A DNA stretch of 64,000 nt from Bauldia sp. (GTDB taxonomy: Bacteria; Pseudomonadota; Alphaproteobacteria; Rhizobiales; Kaistiaceae): positions 232,794 through 296,793 of the forward strand of contig JANQRX010000004.1 in the NCBI GenBank assembly GCA_028284325.1, in the 5' to 3' direction. Shown here one piece after another: positions 7,264 through 15,903 of this stretch (positions are counted from its first letter, which is position 1; every line of letters starts with the position of its first letter). The notes beneath the pieces are model-generated. The model was not told where the DNA came from, searched no databases, and saw only the letters and a program-made list of their open reading frames with translations. Made by a program: the position numbers and the translations under genes.

Positions 7264-8501
7264 TGCAGGCGCGCGGAATCGTCCTCGCCGTCATCTTCGG
7301 CGCCCTGTGGGGCTACATCGCGGCCATCGTCCTGGGCGTATCGATCACCATGGTCTTTGCGGTGCCGGCCGCGCTGACCGGCTGGGCGGCGGCCGCCGCC
7401 GGCATCGTCGGCGCCCTGGCTTGGCTCCTCCTCGACAATGCAGGCCGGTCGGGACCCTACGACACAAGGCGACTTGTGATCGCCATGATCGCCTACGCCA
7501 TCGTGCTGCTCCTCCTGACCTTCTTCGCCCCGCTCGGCTTCGCGCTCGGCGAACGGCCGGTCGGCGGGGTGCTGGTGCTTCTGGTCATGAGTATCGTCAC
7601 CGTGCTTGCGGTCGCTGCCTGCTTCGACGACGCGCCGTGGCGCGAGTTGCGGCGCTACAAGTTCGAGACGGTGGTCCTGCGCGGCCTCAAGGGCTTCGGC
7701 TTCGTGTTCTTCACCGTCATCGTCGCCTTCCCCTTCTACGCGATGCTGATGACCAGCTTCAAAAAGCAGGCAGATCTGCTTGCCAACCCACTCGATTACT
7801 CCATCAACATCACCCAGGGCTTCAACGAGCTGTTCAGCTCGTACATCGAGCTCTTCCAGGACTTCAATTTCGGGCGGCTGATCGTCATCTCGACGGTGGT
7901 CTCGGTGGTCACCGTCATCGTGACGCTGGCCGCATCGATCCCCGGCGCCTATGCCATCGCGCGCCTGCGCTTCCCCGGACGGATCGGCTTCTCGCGCTCG
8001 ATCCTGATGATCTACATGGTCCCGGCCATCGTGCTGGTGATACCGCTCTACGCCGTCTTCAGCCAGCTCGGCCTGCGCGACACCCTGCTCGGCCTGATGA
8101 TCGTCTACCCGGCAACCACGATTCCCGTGGCGCTCTACATGCTGCAGGGCTACTTCCGTGGCCTGCCGGCCGAACTGGAGGAAGCCGGCATGATGGACGG
8201 CTGTACCCGGATCGGCGTCATCTGGCGCATCACCATGCCGCTCAGCGTCCCGGCGCTGGCATCGGTCGCATTGTATGTGTTCATGATCGCCTGGAACGAG
8301 TTCCTGTTCGCGTTCATGTTCCTCGACAATCCGGACATCTTCACCCTGTCGCGCGGCGTGGTGTCGCTGAACAGCTCCGAGGTGCCGCGCCAGCACCTGA
8401 TGGCCGGCGCGGTGATCGTCACCATTCCGATCCTGGTCATCTTCCTCTGGTTCGAGCGCTTCCTCGTTTCCGGCCTGACCGCCGGCTCGGTGAAGGGATG
8501 A
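7263..8501 (+). CDS. Sugar ABC permease (MalG type) with an N-terminal TM extension
   Basis: 412 aa, about 130 longer than usual for MalG-type permeases. The extra N-terminal 135 residues contain about four hydrophobic helices (roughly 6-30, 33-57, 70-93 and 100-121) before the canonical domain starts near FKGFGFVFFTVIVAF. The EAA loop (EEAGMMDGCTRIGVIWRITMPLSVP) contacts the ATPase. It pairs with the upstream permease, whose stop overlaps its ATG. The ATG at 7263 is preferred because of the translational coupling. The extension could be a fused membrane module or a widely shared subfamily trait; only a family search can tell. Confidence 0.9.
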   Translation: MQARGIVLAVIFGALWGYIAAIVLGVSITMVFAVPAALTGWAAAAAGIVGALAWLLLDNAGRSGPYDTRRLVIAMIAYAIVLLLLTFFAPLGFALGERPVGGVLVLLVMSIVTVLAVAACFDDAPWRELRRYKFETVVLRGLKGFGFVFFTVIVAFPFYAMLMTSFKKQADLLANPLDYSINITQGFNELFSSYIELFQDFNFGRLIVISTVVSVVTVIVTLAASIPGAYAIARLRFPGRIGFSRSILMIYMVPAIVLVIPLYAVFSQLGLRDTLLGLMIVYPATTIPVALYMLQGYFRGLPAELEEAGMMDGCTRIGVIWRITMPLSVPALASVALYVFMIAWNEFLFAFMFLDNPDIFTLSRGVVSLNSSEVPRQHLMAGAVIVTIPILVIFLWFERFLVSGLTAGSVKG

Positions 8502-9835
8502 CCCCGGTGGCGAACGACGTCGACGCCCTCGACAACGCGGCACAGCAGGTGCTGCGCGAGAACGATCGTGGTGGCTACACCATTCCGACCGCCGGTCTCT
8601 ATCCGTACCAGTGGAACTGGGACTCGGTGTTCTGCGCGCTCGGGTTCGCCACCTTCGACGAGCACCGGGCCTGGCGGGAAATCGAAACCCTGTTCGAGGC
8701 CCAGTGGCCCAACGGCATGGTGCCGCATATCGTCTTCCGCACCGACGATCGGGATTATTTTCCCGGTCCGGGCGTGTGGGGCACCACTGAGCTGGGGCTG
8801 CCGTGGCCGAGTTCCGGCATTTCGCAGCCGCCGGTCGCCGCCACGGTGGTTCGCTGGCTGCTGGAGCAGAGCAGCGACCGCGCGCTGGCCGAACGCCGCC
8901 TGCGCGGGCTCTTCACCGGCCTTTGCGCGTGGCACCGGTGGTGGCACGCCGCCCGCGACCCGGACGGGCTGGGGATCGTGACGGTGTCGCATCCCTGGGA
9001 GTCGGGGCGCGACAACCTGCCCGACTGGGACGTGCCCGGCGAAGCCATCGACGTCGCCGGTATTGGCGTCTACCGCCGCCGCGACACCGAGCATGTCGAC
9101 CCGCACATGCGCCCGCACAAGGTCGACTACGACCGTTATCTGGCGCTGGTCCGCTTCGGGCGCGAGCGCAACTGGGATCCCGCGCGCATCGCCGCGGAGA
9201 ACCCGTTCTGGGTCGCCGATGTCGGCGTCACCGCGATCCTGCTGCGGGCGGAACGTGATCTCGCCCATCTCGCCCGGGAGCTCGGCGACACCACCGAGAA
9301 GGAGGCGATCGAGGCCCGCATCGCACGCATGGAAGCCGGGTTCGACCGGTTCTGGAACGAGCGCGCGGGGACATTCTGCTCCTACGATCTGAGATCGGGG
9401 CGTCATGCCGAAGCGGCCACCTCGGCCTCGCTGCTGTGCTTCTACGCCGGCGCCGGCTCGCCCGAGCAGCGCGCGCGCGTACTCGACATGACCCGCAAGT
9501 GGGCGCAGGAGGTCACCTACCTGACGCCGAGCTTCGAACCGTCGAGCCCGGGCTTCGAGCATCTGCGGTATTGGCGCGGGCCGGTGTGGGCCATGATCAA
9601 CTTCATGATCGGAGTCGGGTTCGCCGAATGCGGGCACGGCGACCTCGCCGACCGCATCCGCAGCGATACGGCGAGCCTGATCGAACAGTCCGGATTCTCG
9701 GAATACTACTCACCCGTTGACGGCAGCGGCGCCGGCGGCGGCGCGTTTTCCTGGACCGCGGCGGTGTGGCTGGCCTGGGCCTCGCCGAACGCCAACGGAT
9801 TCAACAGGACGGAGCAAACCCATGGCGACCGTTAA
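8498..9835 (+). CDS. GH63-like glycosidase (MGH1 type), possible glucosylglycerate/mannosylglycerate hydrolase
   Basis: 445 aa, no signal peptide, so cytoplasmic and acting on imported substrate. It has the (alpha/alpha)6 features of MGH1-type hydrolases: GLYPYQWNWDSVF near residue 33, HPWESGRDN (D172 as likely general acid), YWRGPVWAMINFMI, and the C-terminal FSEYYSPVDGSG...FSWTAA block (E402 as likely base). Characterised relatives hydrolyse glucosylglycerate, mannosylglycerate or related glucosides. The start overlaps the permease stop (ATGA), so it is translationally coupled to the importer. The substrate is inferred from the family. Trehalose or sucrose-like glucosides remain possible. 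Confidence 0.85.
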   Translation: MTPVANDVDALDNAAQQVLRENDRGGYTIPTAGLYPYQWNWDSVFCALGFATFDEHRAWREIETLFEAQWPNGMVPHIVFRTDDRDYFPGPGVWGTTELGLPWPSSGISQPPVAATVVRWLLEQSSDRALAERRLRGLFTGLCAWHRWWHAARDPDGLGIVTVSHPWESGRDNLPDWDVPGEAIDVAGIGVYRRRDTEHVDPHMRPHKVDYDRYLALVRFGRERNWDPARIAAENPFWVADVGVTAILLRAERDLAHLARELGDTTEKEAIEARIARMEAGFDRFWNERAGTFCSYDLRSGRHAEAATSASLLCFYAGAGSPEQRARVLDMTRKWAQEVTYLTPSFEPSSPGFEHLRYWRGPVWAMINFMIGVGFAECGHGDLADRIRSDTASLIEQSGFSEYYSPVDGSGAGGGAFSWTAAVWLAWASPNANGFNRTEQTHGDR

Positions 9836-10916
9836 CCTGCAGGAAGTCCACAAGTTCTTCGGTGATCTCCACGTCATCAAGGGCGTCGATCTCGAGATCG
9901 ACGACGGCGAGTTCGTGGTGTTCGTCGGGCCTTCCGGATGCGGCAAATCGACCATGCTGCGGCTGATTTCCGGCCTGGAAGAAGCGACGGCCGGCAGCAT
10001 CATCATCGACGATCGCGACGTGACCGGCCTCGGAGCTTCGGAGCGCGGCCTGGCGATGGTGTTCCAGTCCTACGCCCTCTACCCGCACATGACGGTGCGC
10101 GAGAACATGGGATTCGGCCTCAAGCTCGCAGGACGGCCGAAGCCGGAGATCGACGCCGAGGTCGATCGGGCGGCCGAGATCCTGCAGCTCGAACCGCTGA
10201 TGGCGCGCAAGCCCAAGGAACTGTCCGGCGGTCAGCGGCAGCGCGTCGCCATCGGCCGCGCAATCGTGCGCGCACCGGCCGTCTTCCTGTTCGACGAGCC
10301 ACTGTCCAACCTCGACGCCGCCCTGCGCGTGCAGATGCGGATCGAGATCGCGCGGCTGCACAAGCGCCTGTCCAAGACGATGATCTACGTGACCCATGAC
10401 CAGGTCGAAGCGATGACGCTCGCGGATCGGATCGTCGTGTTCGATGCGGGCCACGTGCAGCAGGAGGGCGCGCCGCTCGATCTCTATGCCAGCCCCTCCA
10501 ACCTGTTCGTCGCGACCTTCATCGGCTCGCCCAAGATGAACATCCTGCCGTGCAAACAGAACGGCGAAGCATTGTCGGCGACGCTGCCCGATGGCTCGAT
10601 CGTCAAGGCCGAAGCCGACTCCCACACCGACAAGGCAGCCGCGAACTACGGCATTCGCCCCGAGCACATCGGTGTGGTCGACGCGGCCGAGGGCGACCTT
10701 CGCGGCGAAGTCGGCGTGGTCGAGCAACTGGGCGGTGACACGTTCATCTACGCCGACGTTGCCGGCGCCGATCCGGTCACGGTTCGGATACCGGGAATCG
10801 CTCGCGTTCGCGAAGGCGAGGTCGTGGGCCTGCGCCTCAACCCCCGGCAGGCCCATTTCTTCGACGCCGAAGGCATAGCGATCACCGCGCGCAAGCCGGA
10901 GGACATCCACCACTAG
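9822..10916 (+). CDS. Sugar ABC transporter ATP-binding protein (UgpC/MsmK type)
   Basis: 364 aa. Walker A GPSGCGKST at 36-44, a Q-loop (VFQSYALYPHM), the ABC signature LSGGQRQRVAIGRAI, Walker B VFLFDEPLSNLD, the H-loop YVTHDQVEAMT, then the C-terminal TOBE/OB-like domain of the UgpC-MsmK-MalK group with the conserved GSPKMN. It energises the two upstream permeases. The ATG at 9822 overlaps the glycosidase gene by 14 bp. It is the last gene of the cluster and is followed by a stem-loop shared with the convergent ATP-grasp gene. Confidence 0.94.
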   Translation: MATVNLQEVHKFFGDLHVIKGVDLEIDDGEFVVFVGPSGCGKSTMLRLISGLEEATAGSIIIDDRDVTGLGASERGLAMVFQSYALYPHMTVRENMGFGLKLAGRPKPEIDAEVDRAAEILQLEPLMARKPKELSGGQRQRVAIGRAIVRAPAVFLFDEPLSNLDAALRVQMRIEIARLHKRLSKTMIYVTHDQVEAMTLADRIVVFDAGHVQQEGAPLDLYASPSNLFVATFIGSPKMNILPCKQNGEALSATLPDGSIVKAEADSHTDKAAANYGIRPEHIGVVDAAEGDLRGEVGVVEQLGGDTFIYADVAGADPVTVRIPGIARVREGEVVGLRLNPRQAHFFDAEGIAITARKPEDIHH

Positions 10917-10926
10917 AGCGCTCTAA

Positions 10927-10959
10927 GCCTGATCCCGCCGAGCGCGGAACGGATCAGGC
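10927..10959. terminator. Candidate bidirectional terminator between convergent genes
   Basis: GCCTGATCC and its exact complement GGATCAGGC are separated by 15 nt, between the ATPase gene and the convergent ATP-grasp gene, overlapping the stop codon of the latter. A short palindrome AGAGCGCTCT (10915-10924) precedes it. There is no long U-tract on either strand. Confidence 0.45.
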
Positions 10960-12330
10960 CCCGCCCAGCTTCTCCAGGTGGTGGAGAAGGAGGTCCATCT
11001 CGCGGATGGTCGACATCGGCACGCGGGTGAGGTGATCCGACGTGACGGGCGAACTGTTGGCTTCGATGACAATCGGACCGTCGGCGAGAACGGCGATATC
11101 GAAGCCGATGAGGACGGCCGGCAGGAACGCCCGGTGCGCCCGAACCGCGAGATCGACGGCCTCCTGCCAATAGGGCACCACCCGGCCCGCAAACACCGCG
11201 CCGGTGTCGGGATGCCGGTCGGTCAGATCGAAATCGTGCGTCAGGGCCGCAGCCAGCCGCCCGTTGCCGGGATCGATGGGCGCGGCGAGAGCGCCGGCAT
11301 GGACATTGTCGACGACCTGCTTGCCCGTCGCGAGCTTGAGGAACGCGTCCGGCATCGGCACCGGCTCACCATTCTCGTCGAGGACGGTGTGGATGCGCAG
11401 CGTCTGGAGGGTTGGTCCGCCGATCGCCTCGATCTCGGGATGGTTCGCGAGGCGCTGCTGGATCACCACGCGGTACCTCGTCCTCCGCCAGCGCTCCAGG
11501 AGTTGCGCACCGGTCTGACGCTCGCCCCGGTCCGAATGATAGGCACTGTCGCGATAGGTCCAGCGCACCGCGCCCAGCCCGCCCTTGCCGATATTTGGCT
11601 TCTCGAACAGGTCCGATTTCGGTAGGTCGTCGCCGCTCACGCATGTCGCCTCGCCACGTCCCGCCACCACCAACAGACGCGGGGTCGGCACCGCGGCGCG
11701 ACGGAGCTTCTGCTCCACGTAGATCTTGGAGAAGAAGAACATCGGATCGCGCAGATCGAGGCGCTCCGGTTTCAGGGCAAGAAGGTTGGCGGCGAGCGCG
11801 ACCCCCGGGAAGCCGGAATAGTAGAGATGCGACCTACGGCGGTGTTCGGCGACGAACATCCAGTCGCCGTAGTACATCGGCATCTCATGGAAGGCGCTCA
11901 GCAGACCGAAGGTCTCGGGCTCGCGGAGATCGAGCGCAAGCATCTGCGCAAACTGCGCACCCCAGCTTTCGGCGCCATGCGCGCTTGCCTGGCCGCTGTA
12001 GCGGCGAATCGCGCGACCAACGCGGACCATCTCGATGGCCGGCGCGAAGAAGAGCGCCGTGCTCACGGCTACGCCGGCGAGATACCGCAGGATGAGCGAG
12101 CGCTCCCCGACGTAGCGCGGCATGCCGCAGGTGTACCAGATCTTCAGCTCGCGGGCCCTGCGTTCGTCCGTGCTGTCGGCGCTGATTCGGTGGAAGGCGC
12201 GTCGGACGCGCAGGCGCCACGTCGCCGGCAGGGGGACGAGTTCGGTCGCAAACAACGGCAGCCAGAAGGCGGCGTAGTACCACCCCAGCGACCGTGTCAG
12301 TTCCGCAGCGTGCGACAGCGCCCGGGCCAT
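10954..12330 (-). CDS. Sugar-transfer-associated ATP-grasp protein
   Basis: 458 aa. The C-terminal 280 residues fit the ATP-grasp family associated with sugar transfer (ATPgrasp_ST): FEKPNIGKGGLGAVRW, GGPTLQTLRIHTV and GFDIAVLADGPIVIEANSSP, which supplies the metal-binding E and N of the ATP-grasp core. The N-terminal part is less conserved, with a hydrophobic segment near residues 85-100. Related genes sit in exopolysaccharide or peptide-tailoring clusters, where the enzyme would form an amide or ester bond. Here it stands alone and has no polysaccharide genes beside it, so its substrate is unknown. Confidence 0.8.
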   Translation of the reverse strand: MARALSHAAELTRSLGWYYAAFWLPLFATELVPLPATWRLRVRRAFHRISADSTDERRARELKIWYTCGMPRYVGERSLILRYLAGVAVSTALFFAPAIEMVRVGRAIRRYSGQASAHGAESWGAQFAQMLALDLREPETFGLLSAFHEMPMYYGDWMFVAEHRRRSHLYYSGFPGVALAANLLALKPERLDLRDPMFFFSKIYVEQKLRRAAVPTPRLLVVAGRGEATCVSGDDLPKSDLFEKPNIGKGGLGAVRWTYRDSAYHSDRGERQTGAQLLERWRRTRYRVVIQQRLANHPEIEAIGGPTLQTLRIHTVLDENGEPVPMPDAFLKLATGKQVVDNVHAGALAAPIDPGNGRLAAALTHDFDLTDRHPDTGAVFAGRVVPYWQEAVDLAVRAHRAFLPAVLIGFDIAVLADGPIVIEANSSPVTSDHLTRVPMSTIREMDLLLHHLEKLGGA

Positions 12331-12435
12331 GGCGCCATGGTACGCGCCCCGGCCGATCGGGCAAGGCTAGGAGTTGTTACACAGCCAAAGAGGTCACCCT
12401 ATGCGCGCGCGGCGAGACGGAGAGCGATACGGCGC

Positions 12436-13599
12436 CTATTCGACGAGCAGGGGCGCAAGGAACCCGGCGACGGCGCGCTCATAGCCGGCCGGGTCGGCAT
12501 TCCAGCCACGCACATGCCCGACACCGGACAACCTGATGTAGGACACCAAGTCGGACCGTGCGGCGGCCAGCGCATCGCTGGTACGCACATGCACGGTCTG
12601 ATCGGCATCGCCATGGATCAACAGGATCGGCACGGCAAGCTCCGCCGAACGGCCAAGATAGTCGAAGTCCGACCACGCCAGGCCGTAACGCACGGACGCG
12701 GCCACCTTGCCGAGGACCGTCAGCCCGCCCCACAGCTCCATGCGCTCCGCGCCATAGTAGACCACGTCGCCGAAATCGAGCATGGGCGAGTCGAGCACGA
12801 CCGCGCGAACCCGGTCTGCAAGTGCCGAGCGGTAGAGGAAGTTCATAGAGATAGCGCCGCCCATGCTGTAGCCGACCAGGACGACGTCGTCGGCGCCCGC
12901 CTCCAGCGCGTGGGCAACGGCCGCCTCGAGGTCGCGCCATTCCGACTGGCCGTAGTCGAACCTGCCGCTGGTGGATCGCGGCGCGCCGACATCGTTGCGA
13001 TACGTGATCATCATGGTCGGCAGGCCGAGCGCGGCGAGCGCCGGCAGGACGCGCAGGCCTTCCTCGCGGCCAACCCCGCGACCGTGGACAAACACTGCCC
13101 ACGTGGTCGCCCGTCCGTCGACCAGCCAGGCCTTGAGGCCGCCGATCTCGGACGGAAATTCGATCTCGGTGAACGGAAGTCCGTGCGCCTCCATCGGATC
13201 ACCGGTGAACGCCATGACGTCGAGGCGGGCCGCCTCGCCGGCTGCCAGGCCGGCAACCACGCCGCTCAGGGCGCGGGTCACGACATCGGTGCCGAGGTCC
13301 AGGATACCGGCGACATCGACACGGGCGGCGGCCGAGGCGGTTTGCAACCGGAAACGTCCGGGCTGCCGCCAGTCGCCATGGGTCATGTCCGTCGCGGCGG
13401 TCGTCTCCAGCGTGATGTCGCCGGAGCCGATGCGCACGATCCGCAGATCGAGCGTCGGCGGGCCGTGATCGACGGCGAGCGCCTGACGCTCGACCTCGCC
13501 GGCATAGTACCAGCCGACCGCACCGGCGGCCGCGACCAGCACGCCGACGACCACGGCACCGATGATGATGACAATCCGCAAGACAGATGCTCCCCGCAC
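12436..13599 (-). CDS. Membrane-anchored alpha/beta hydrolase
   Basis: 387 aa with a GTG start. An N-terminal TM helix (about residues 7-30) anchors it with the rest probably periplasmic. The hydrolase fold begins near residue 165 (WAVFVHGRG). The nucleophile is the serine in GYSMGG, the acid lies in HGDADQTV and the histidine in GVGHVRGW, so the triad looks complete. The N-terminal 150 residues are not recognised. The general architecture resembles BAAT/YfhR-like exported hydrolases. Substrate unknown. It is monocistronic, with the divergent outer-membrane protein gene starting 168 bp away. Confidence 0.82.
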   Translation of the reverse strand: MRGASVLRIVIIIGAVVVGVLVAAAGAVGWYYAGEVERQALAVDHGPPTLDLRIVRIGSGDITLETTAATDMTHGDWRQPGRFRLQTASAAARVDVAGILDLGTDVVTRALSGVVAGLAAGEAARLDVMAFTGDPMEAHGLPFTEIEFPSEIGGLKAWLVDGRATTWAVFVHGRGVGREEGLRVLPALAALGLPTMMITYRNDVGAPRSTSGRFDYGQSEWRDLEAAVAHALEAGADDVVLVGYSMGGAISMNFLYRSALADRVRAVVLDSPMLDFGDVVYYGAERMELWGGLTVLGKVAASVRYGLAWSDFDYLGRSAELAVPILLIHGDADQTVHVRTSDALAAARSDLVSYIRLSGVGHVRGWNADPAGYERAVAGFLAPLLVE

Positions 13600-13766
13600 G
13601 ACGCGGGCATTCTGCCACGATCTCGGAATGTGCGGAACGGGACCTCGCGCGTTCCTCGGATCCCGCGCGGTTTGACGCCTTGTTATTGTCGGGATGTCGC
13701 TGGTGAACTACGGTGGCTGGCGAGCGCCAGAGGGCTCGTATCGTCCTGCCGTCGGAGGACCGTAGG

Positions 13767-14417
13767 ATGCGGAAGAAAGGCTGCCACGCCGTGGCTGCGG
13801 CCTTGGCAATGGGTGTGTTCCTGCCGGGTGCCGCCACGGGCGAGGAGACCGGACTGCTTGGGAAGCTGTCCCTCGCCGACGGACCCACCAGCTATATGGT
13901 GTTCGGCGGTTTCGACCTTGGCGACCAGGTCCTGTTCAAACTGCTTACGACGCCCTGGTTGTTGAACACCGGCGGGGACTTCGGGCGCGACAAATTCGTG
14001 GGCGCCGCTGTCTCACACGAGGTTGTTCGCTTCTTCAACCACTTCTCGGTCGAGGCCGAGTTGGGCGGCGGCGTGCGCGTTGAACCGTCTGTCGATCATT
14101 TCAGCCCCGAGATCTGGGGCGCAGCCAACCTGAAGTATGACGGCTTTCCGTGGAACCACCTCGTTCGCACCACGCTCGGAGCATCCATAGGATTGAACTG
14201 GGTCGCCAAGATCCCGCCAAGCGAACACTATCCCGGCATACCGGATGCGGCGCGCCTCCTGATCTATACCGGCCCCGAGATCGCCTTCTCGCTTCCGGAC
14301 CGGCCTGAAACCGAGTTGGTCTTTCGCATCCATCACCGCTCCAGCGGCTACGGCCTGATGTGGGGGGCGTCGTCAGCCTCGGACGTGTTCACCATTGGCC
14401 TCCGCTTTCGACGATAG
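13767..14417 (+). CDS. Predicted outer-membrane beta-barrel protein (PagL-like features)
   Basis: 216 aa from the ATG at 13767, which has GGAGG 8 nt upstream. A signal peptide (MRKKGCHAVAAALAMGVFL...) is followed by alternating amphipathic strands and a C-terminal FTIGLRFRR ending with aromatic and basic residues, typical of an outer-membrane barrel. The segment VFRIHHRSSGYGL resembles the His-x-Ser catalytic region of lipid A 3-O-deacylase PagL, and the length is compatible with it. Enzymatic activity is not demonstrated by sequence; a non-catalytic porin-like barrel is the alternative. It converges with the apbE gene. Confidence 0.6.
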   Translation: MRKKGCHAVAAALAMGVFLPGAATGEETGLLGKLSLADGPTSYMVFGGFDLGDQVLFKLLTTPWLLNTGGDFGRDKFVGAAVSHEVVRFFNHFSVEAELGGGVRVEPSVDHFSPEIWGAANLKYDGFPWNHLVRTTLGASIGLNWVAKIPPSEHYPGIPDAARLLIYTGPEIAFSLPDRPETELVFRIHHRSSGYGLMWGASSASDVFTIGLRFRR

Positions 14418-14458
14418 GGTCGATACGCAGGCCCCACATCCATTGGTCTCAGCCCGGG

Positions 14459-15367
14459 CTAGCCGACCACCCGGACGCCGGCGAAGGAGGCCGCGATGTC
14501 GGCGGCTGCCTCTGGAGGCAGAAGTACCAGGCCGGTCGACAAAGCATCGGCCAGCGCCGCCGTCTGAGCTTCAACGGAAACCTGCCGGCCGATCGGGGCG
14601 GGCCGCCCCGTCTTCGGATCGAGGATGTGGCTCACCCGACCTTCGGCGTCGAACGTCGTACCGGCAGCATCCGACGTCGCCAACGCGCGATCTTCAAGCG
14701 CGACGAGCCCGCCGCCCGCCAGGCGGACCGGCCAGGACGAACCGTCGGACCGCCCGCCCAGCGCCCGCATCTCGCCCACATTGACCAAGGTGTGATCCAC
14801 GCCCTCGCTGCGCAGGAGGTCGGCGACCCGGTCGGTGATGTAGCCCTGCGCAATGCCGTTCAGCGTCAGCGCCATGCCGGGCCGCGCGAAGGCGATCCGG
14901 TCGCTTGCGACGGCTACATGATCGAAGCCGGTCACGGTTGCCGACCAGCGATCGTCCCCCTGTCCGCTGTGGTGACGGGCGAGCCGCGCCCAGTGGGGCT
15001 GGATCGTTGGGTCGAAGGCGCCACCAGTAGCCCGGTGGACGCTCCGCGCGATCGTGAGCAGCGCGACGAGATCCGCATCCGGCGCATCGAGATGCCCGTC
15101 GCGATTGAGGCGGTTGAGGGCGCTGTCGCGAACATACAGGCTGAACAGGTGTTCCAGCCGAACGATCTCGTTGCGACACCGCGCGACGATCGCCGCGGCC
15201 GATTCGCGATCACCGATGTCGATGCGAATCTCGGCCGGCGCACCGAGCGCCACACCCCGCCAGACGTAGGTATCTCGGCTGCGGCCGGATGCCGGAAAAC
15301 CCATTAGTCCGCCGGCCGCTGCAGCCCCGGCAACGGCGAGGAAACGGCGGCGGGAGAGCGGCGTCAT
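14459..15367 (-). CDS. apbE: FAD:protein FMN transferase, NosX/ApbE type
   Basis: 302 aa. It starts with a Tat signal (MTPLSRRRFLAVAGAAAAGG), so the protein is exported. ApbE motifs include GGAFDPTIQPHW, ALTLNGIAQGYITDRV (FAD/Mg site region), LVNVGEMRALGG and VSHILDPKTGRPAP followed by A.TADALSTGL. In nos clusters this protein (NosX) attaches FMN covalently to a threonine of NosR's periplasmic domain. It is the last gene of the nos operon; its ATG overlaps the nosL stop by 4 bp. The assignment to NosR flavinylation follows from the location. Confidence 0.92.
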   Translation of the reverse strand: MTPLSRRRFLAVAGAAAAGGLMGFPASGRSRDTYVWRGVALGAPAEIRIDIGDRESAAAIVARCRNEIVRLEHLFSLYVRDSALNRLNRDGHLDAPDADLVALLTIARSVHRATGGAFDPTIQPHWARLARHHSGQGDDRWSATVTGFDHVAVASDRIAFARPGMALTLNGIAQGYITDRVADLLRSEGVDHTLVNVGEMRALGGRSDGSSWPVRLAGGGLVALEDRALATSDAAGTTFDAEGRVSHILDPKTGRPAPIGRQVSVEAQTAALADALSTGLVLLPPEAAADIAASFAGVRVVG

Positions 15368-15903
15368 GCCGGCCCCTCCCCGTGGGTGGCCGGCGGCTGG
15401 TGGTCGATCTCGACCGGCGCCAGCACCATCGCGTCCTCGATCGCGGCAAACGGGATCACCCGTCCGCCGTGGCTTTCGGCGAAGGCCTCGGCCGCCGCCC
15501 GATCGGAAAACGGCACCAGTTCGGGCGCGCCCATACCGCCCCGCCGGCGGCTTCCCTCGACGAAGGTCGCGGTGGATATCTCGATCCAATTCGCGGTTCC
15601 GGGCTCGTCCCAGCTTACCGCCCTGGCCATGTCGTTGACGTAGATCACCGCGATCTCCGCCGACTCCTCGGGCATGCGATCGAAGGCGAGCGCGTCGCGC
15701 ACCTGCGAAAACCACAGAGGATGATCGAGGCCGGCCAGGTGGACCTGGGCCTTCGGCCCCGGATGTTCCAGGACATTCATCTGGCAGAAATGCCCGGCGG
15801 CCTCGGCCGTCAGCTCGATCGCGGCGGGCAGGTCGGTTTCCGTTGCACCCGAACACGCGGCGAGCCAGCCCGACGCGGCCAGGGCGACGACGATGCGGTT
15901 CAT
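15364..15903 (-). CDS. nosL: NosL, copper-binding lipoprotein for N2O reductase assembly
   Basis: 179 aa lipoprotein: the signal ends in the lipobox LAAC (Cys about 17). The conserved NosL segment follows (HFCQMNVLEHPGPKAQVHL), with Cys and Met as candidate Cu(I) ligands, and later YVNDMARA...W. NosL carries Cu(I) to NosD and apo-NosZ in the periplasm. It overlaps nosY upstream and apbE downstream by 4 bp each, indicating translational coupling. Length is typical. Confidence 0.93.
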   Translation of the reverse strand: MNRIVVALAASGWLAACSGATETDLPAAIELTAEAAGHFCQMNVLEHPGPKAQVHLAGLDHPLWFSQVRDALAFDRMPEESAEIAVIYVNDMARAVSWDEPGTANWIEISTATFVEGSRRRGGMGAPELVPFSDRAAAEAFAESHGGRVIPFAAIEDAMVLAPVEIDHQPPATHGEGPA

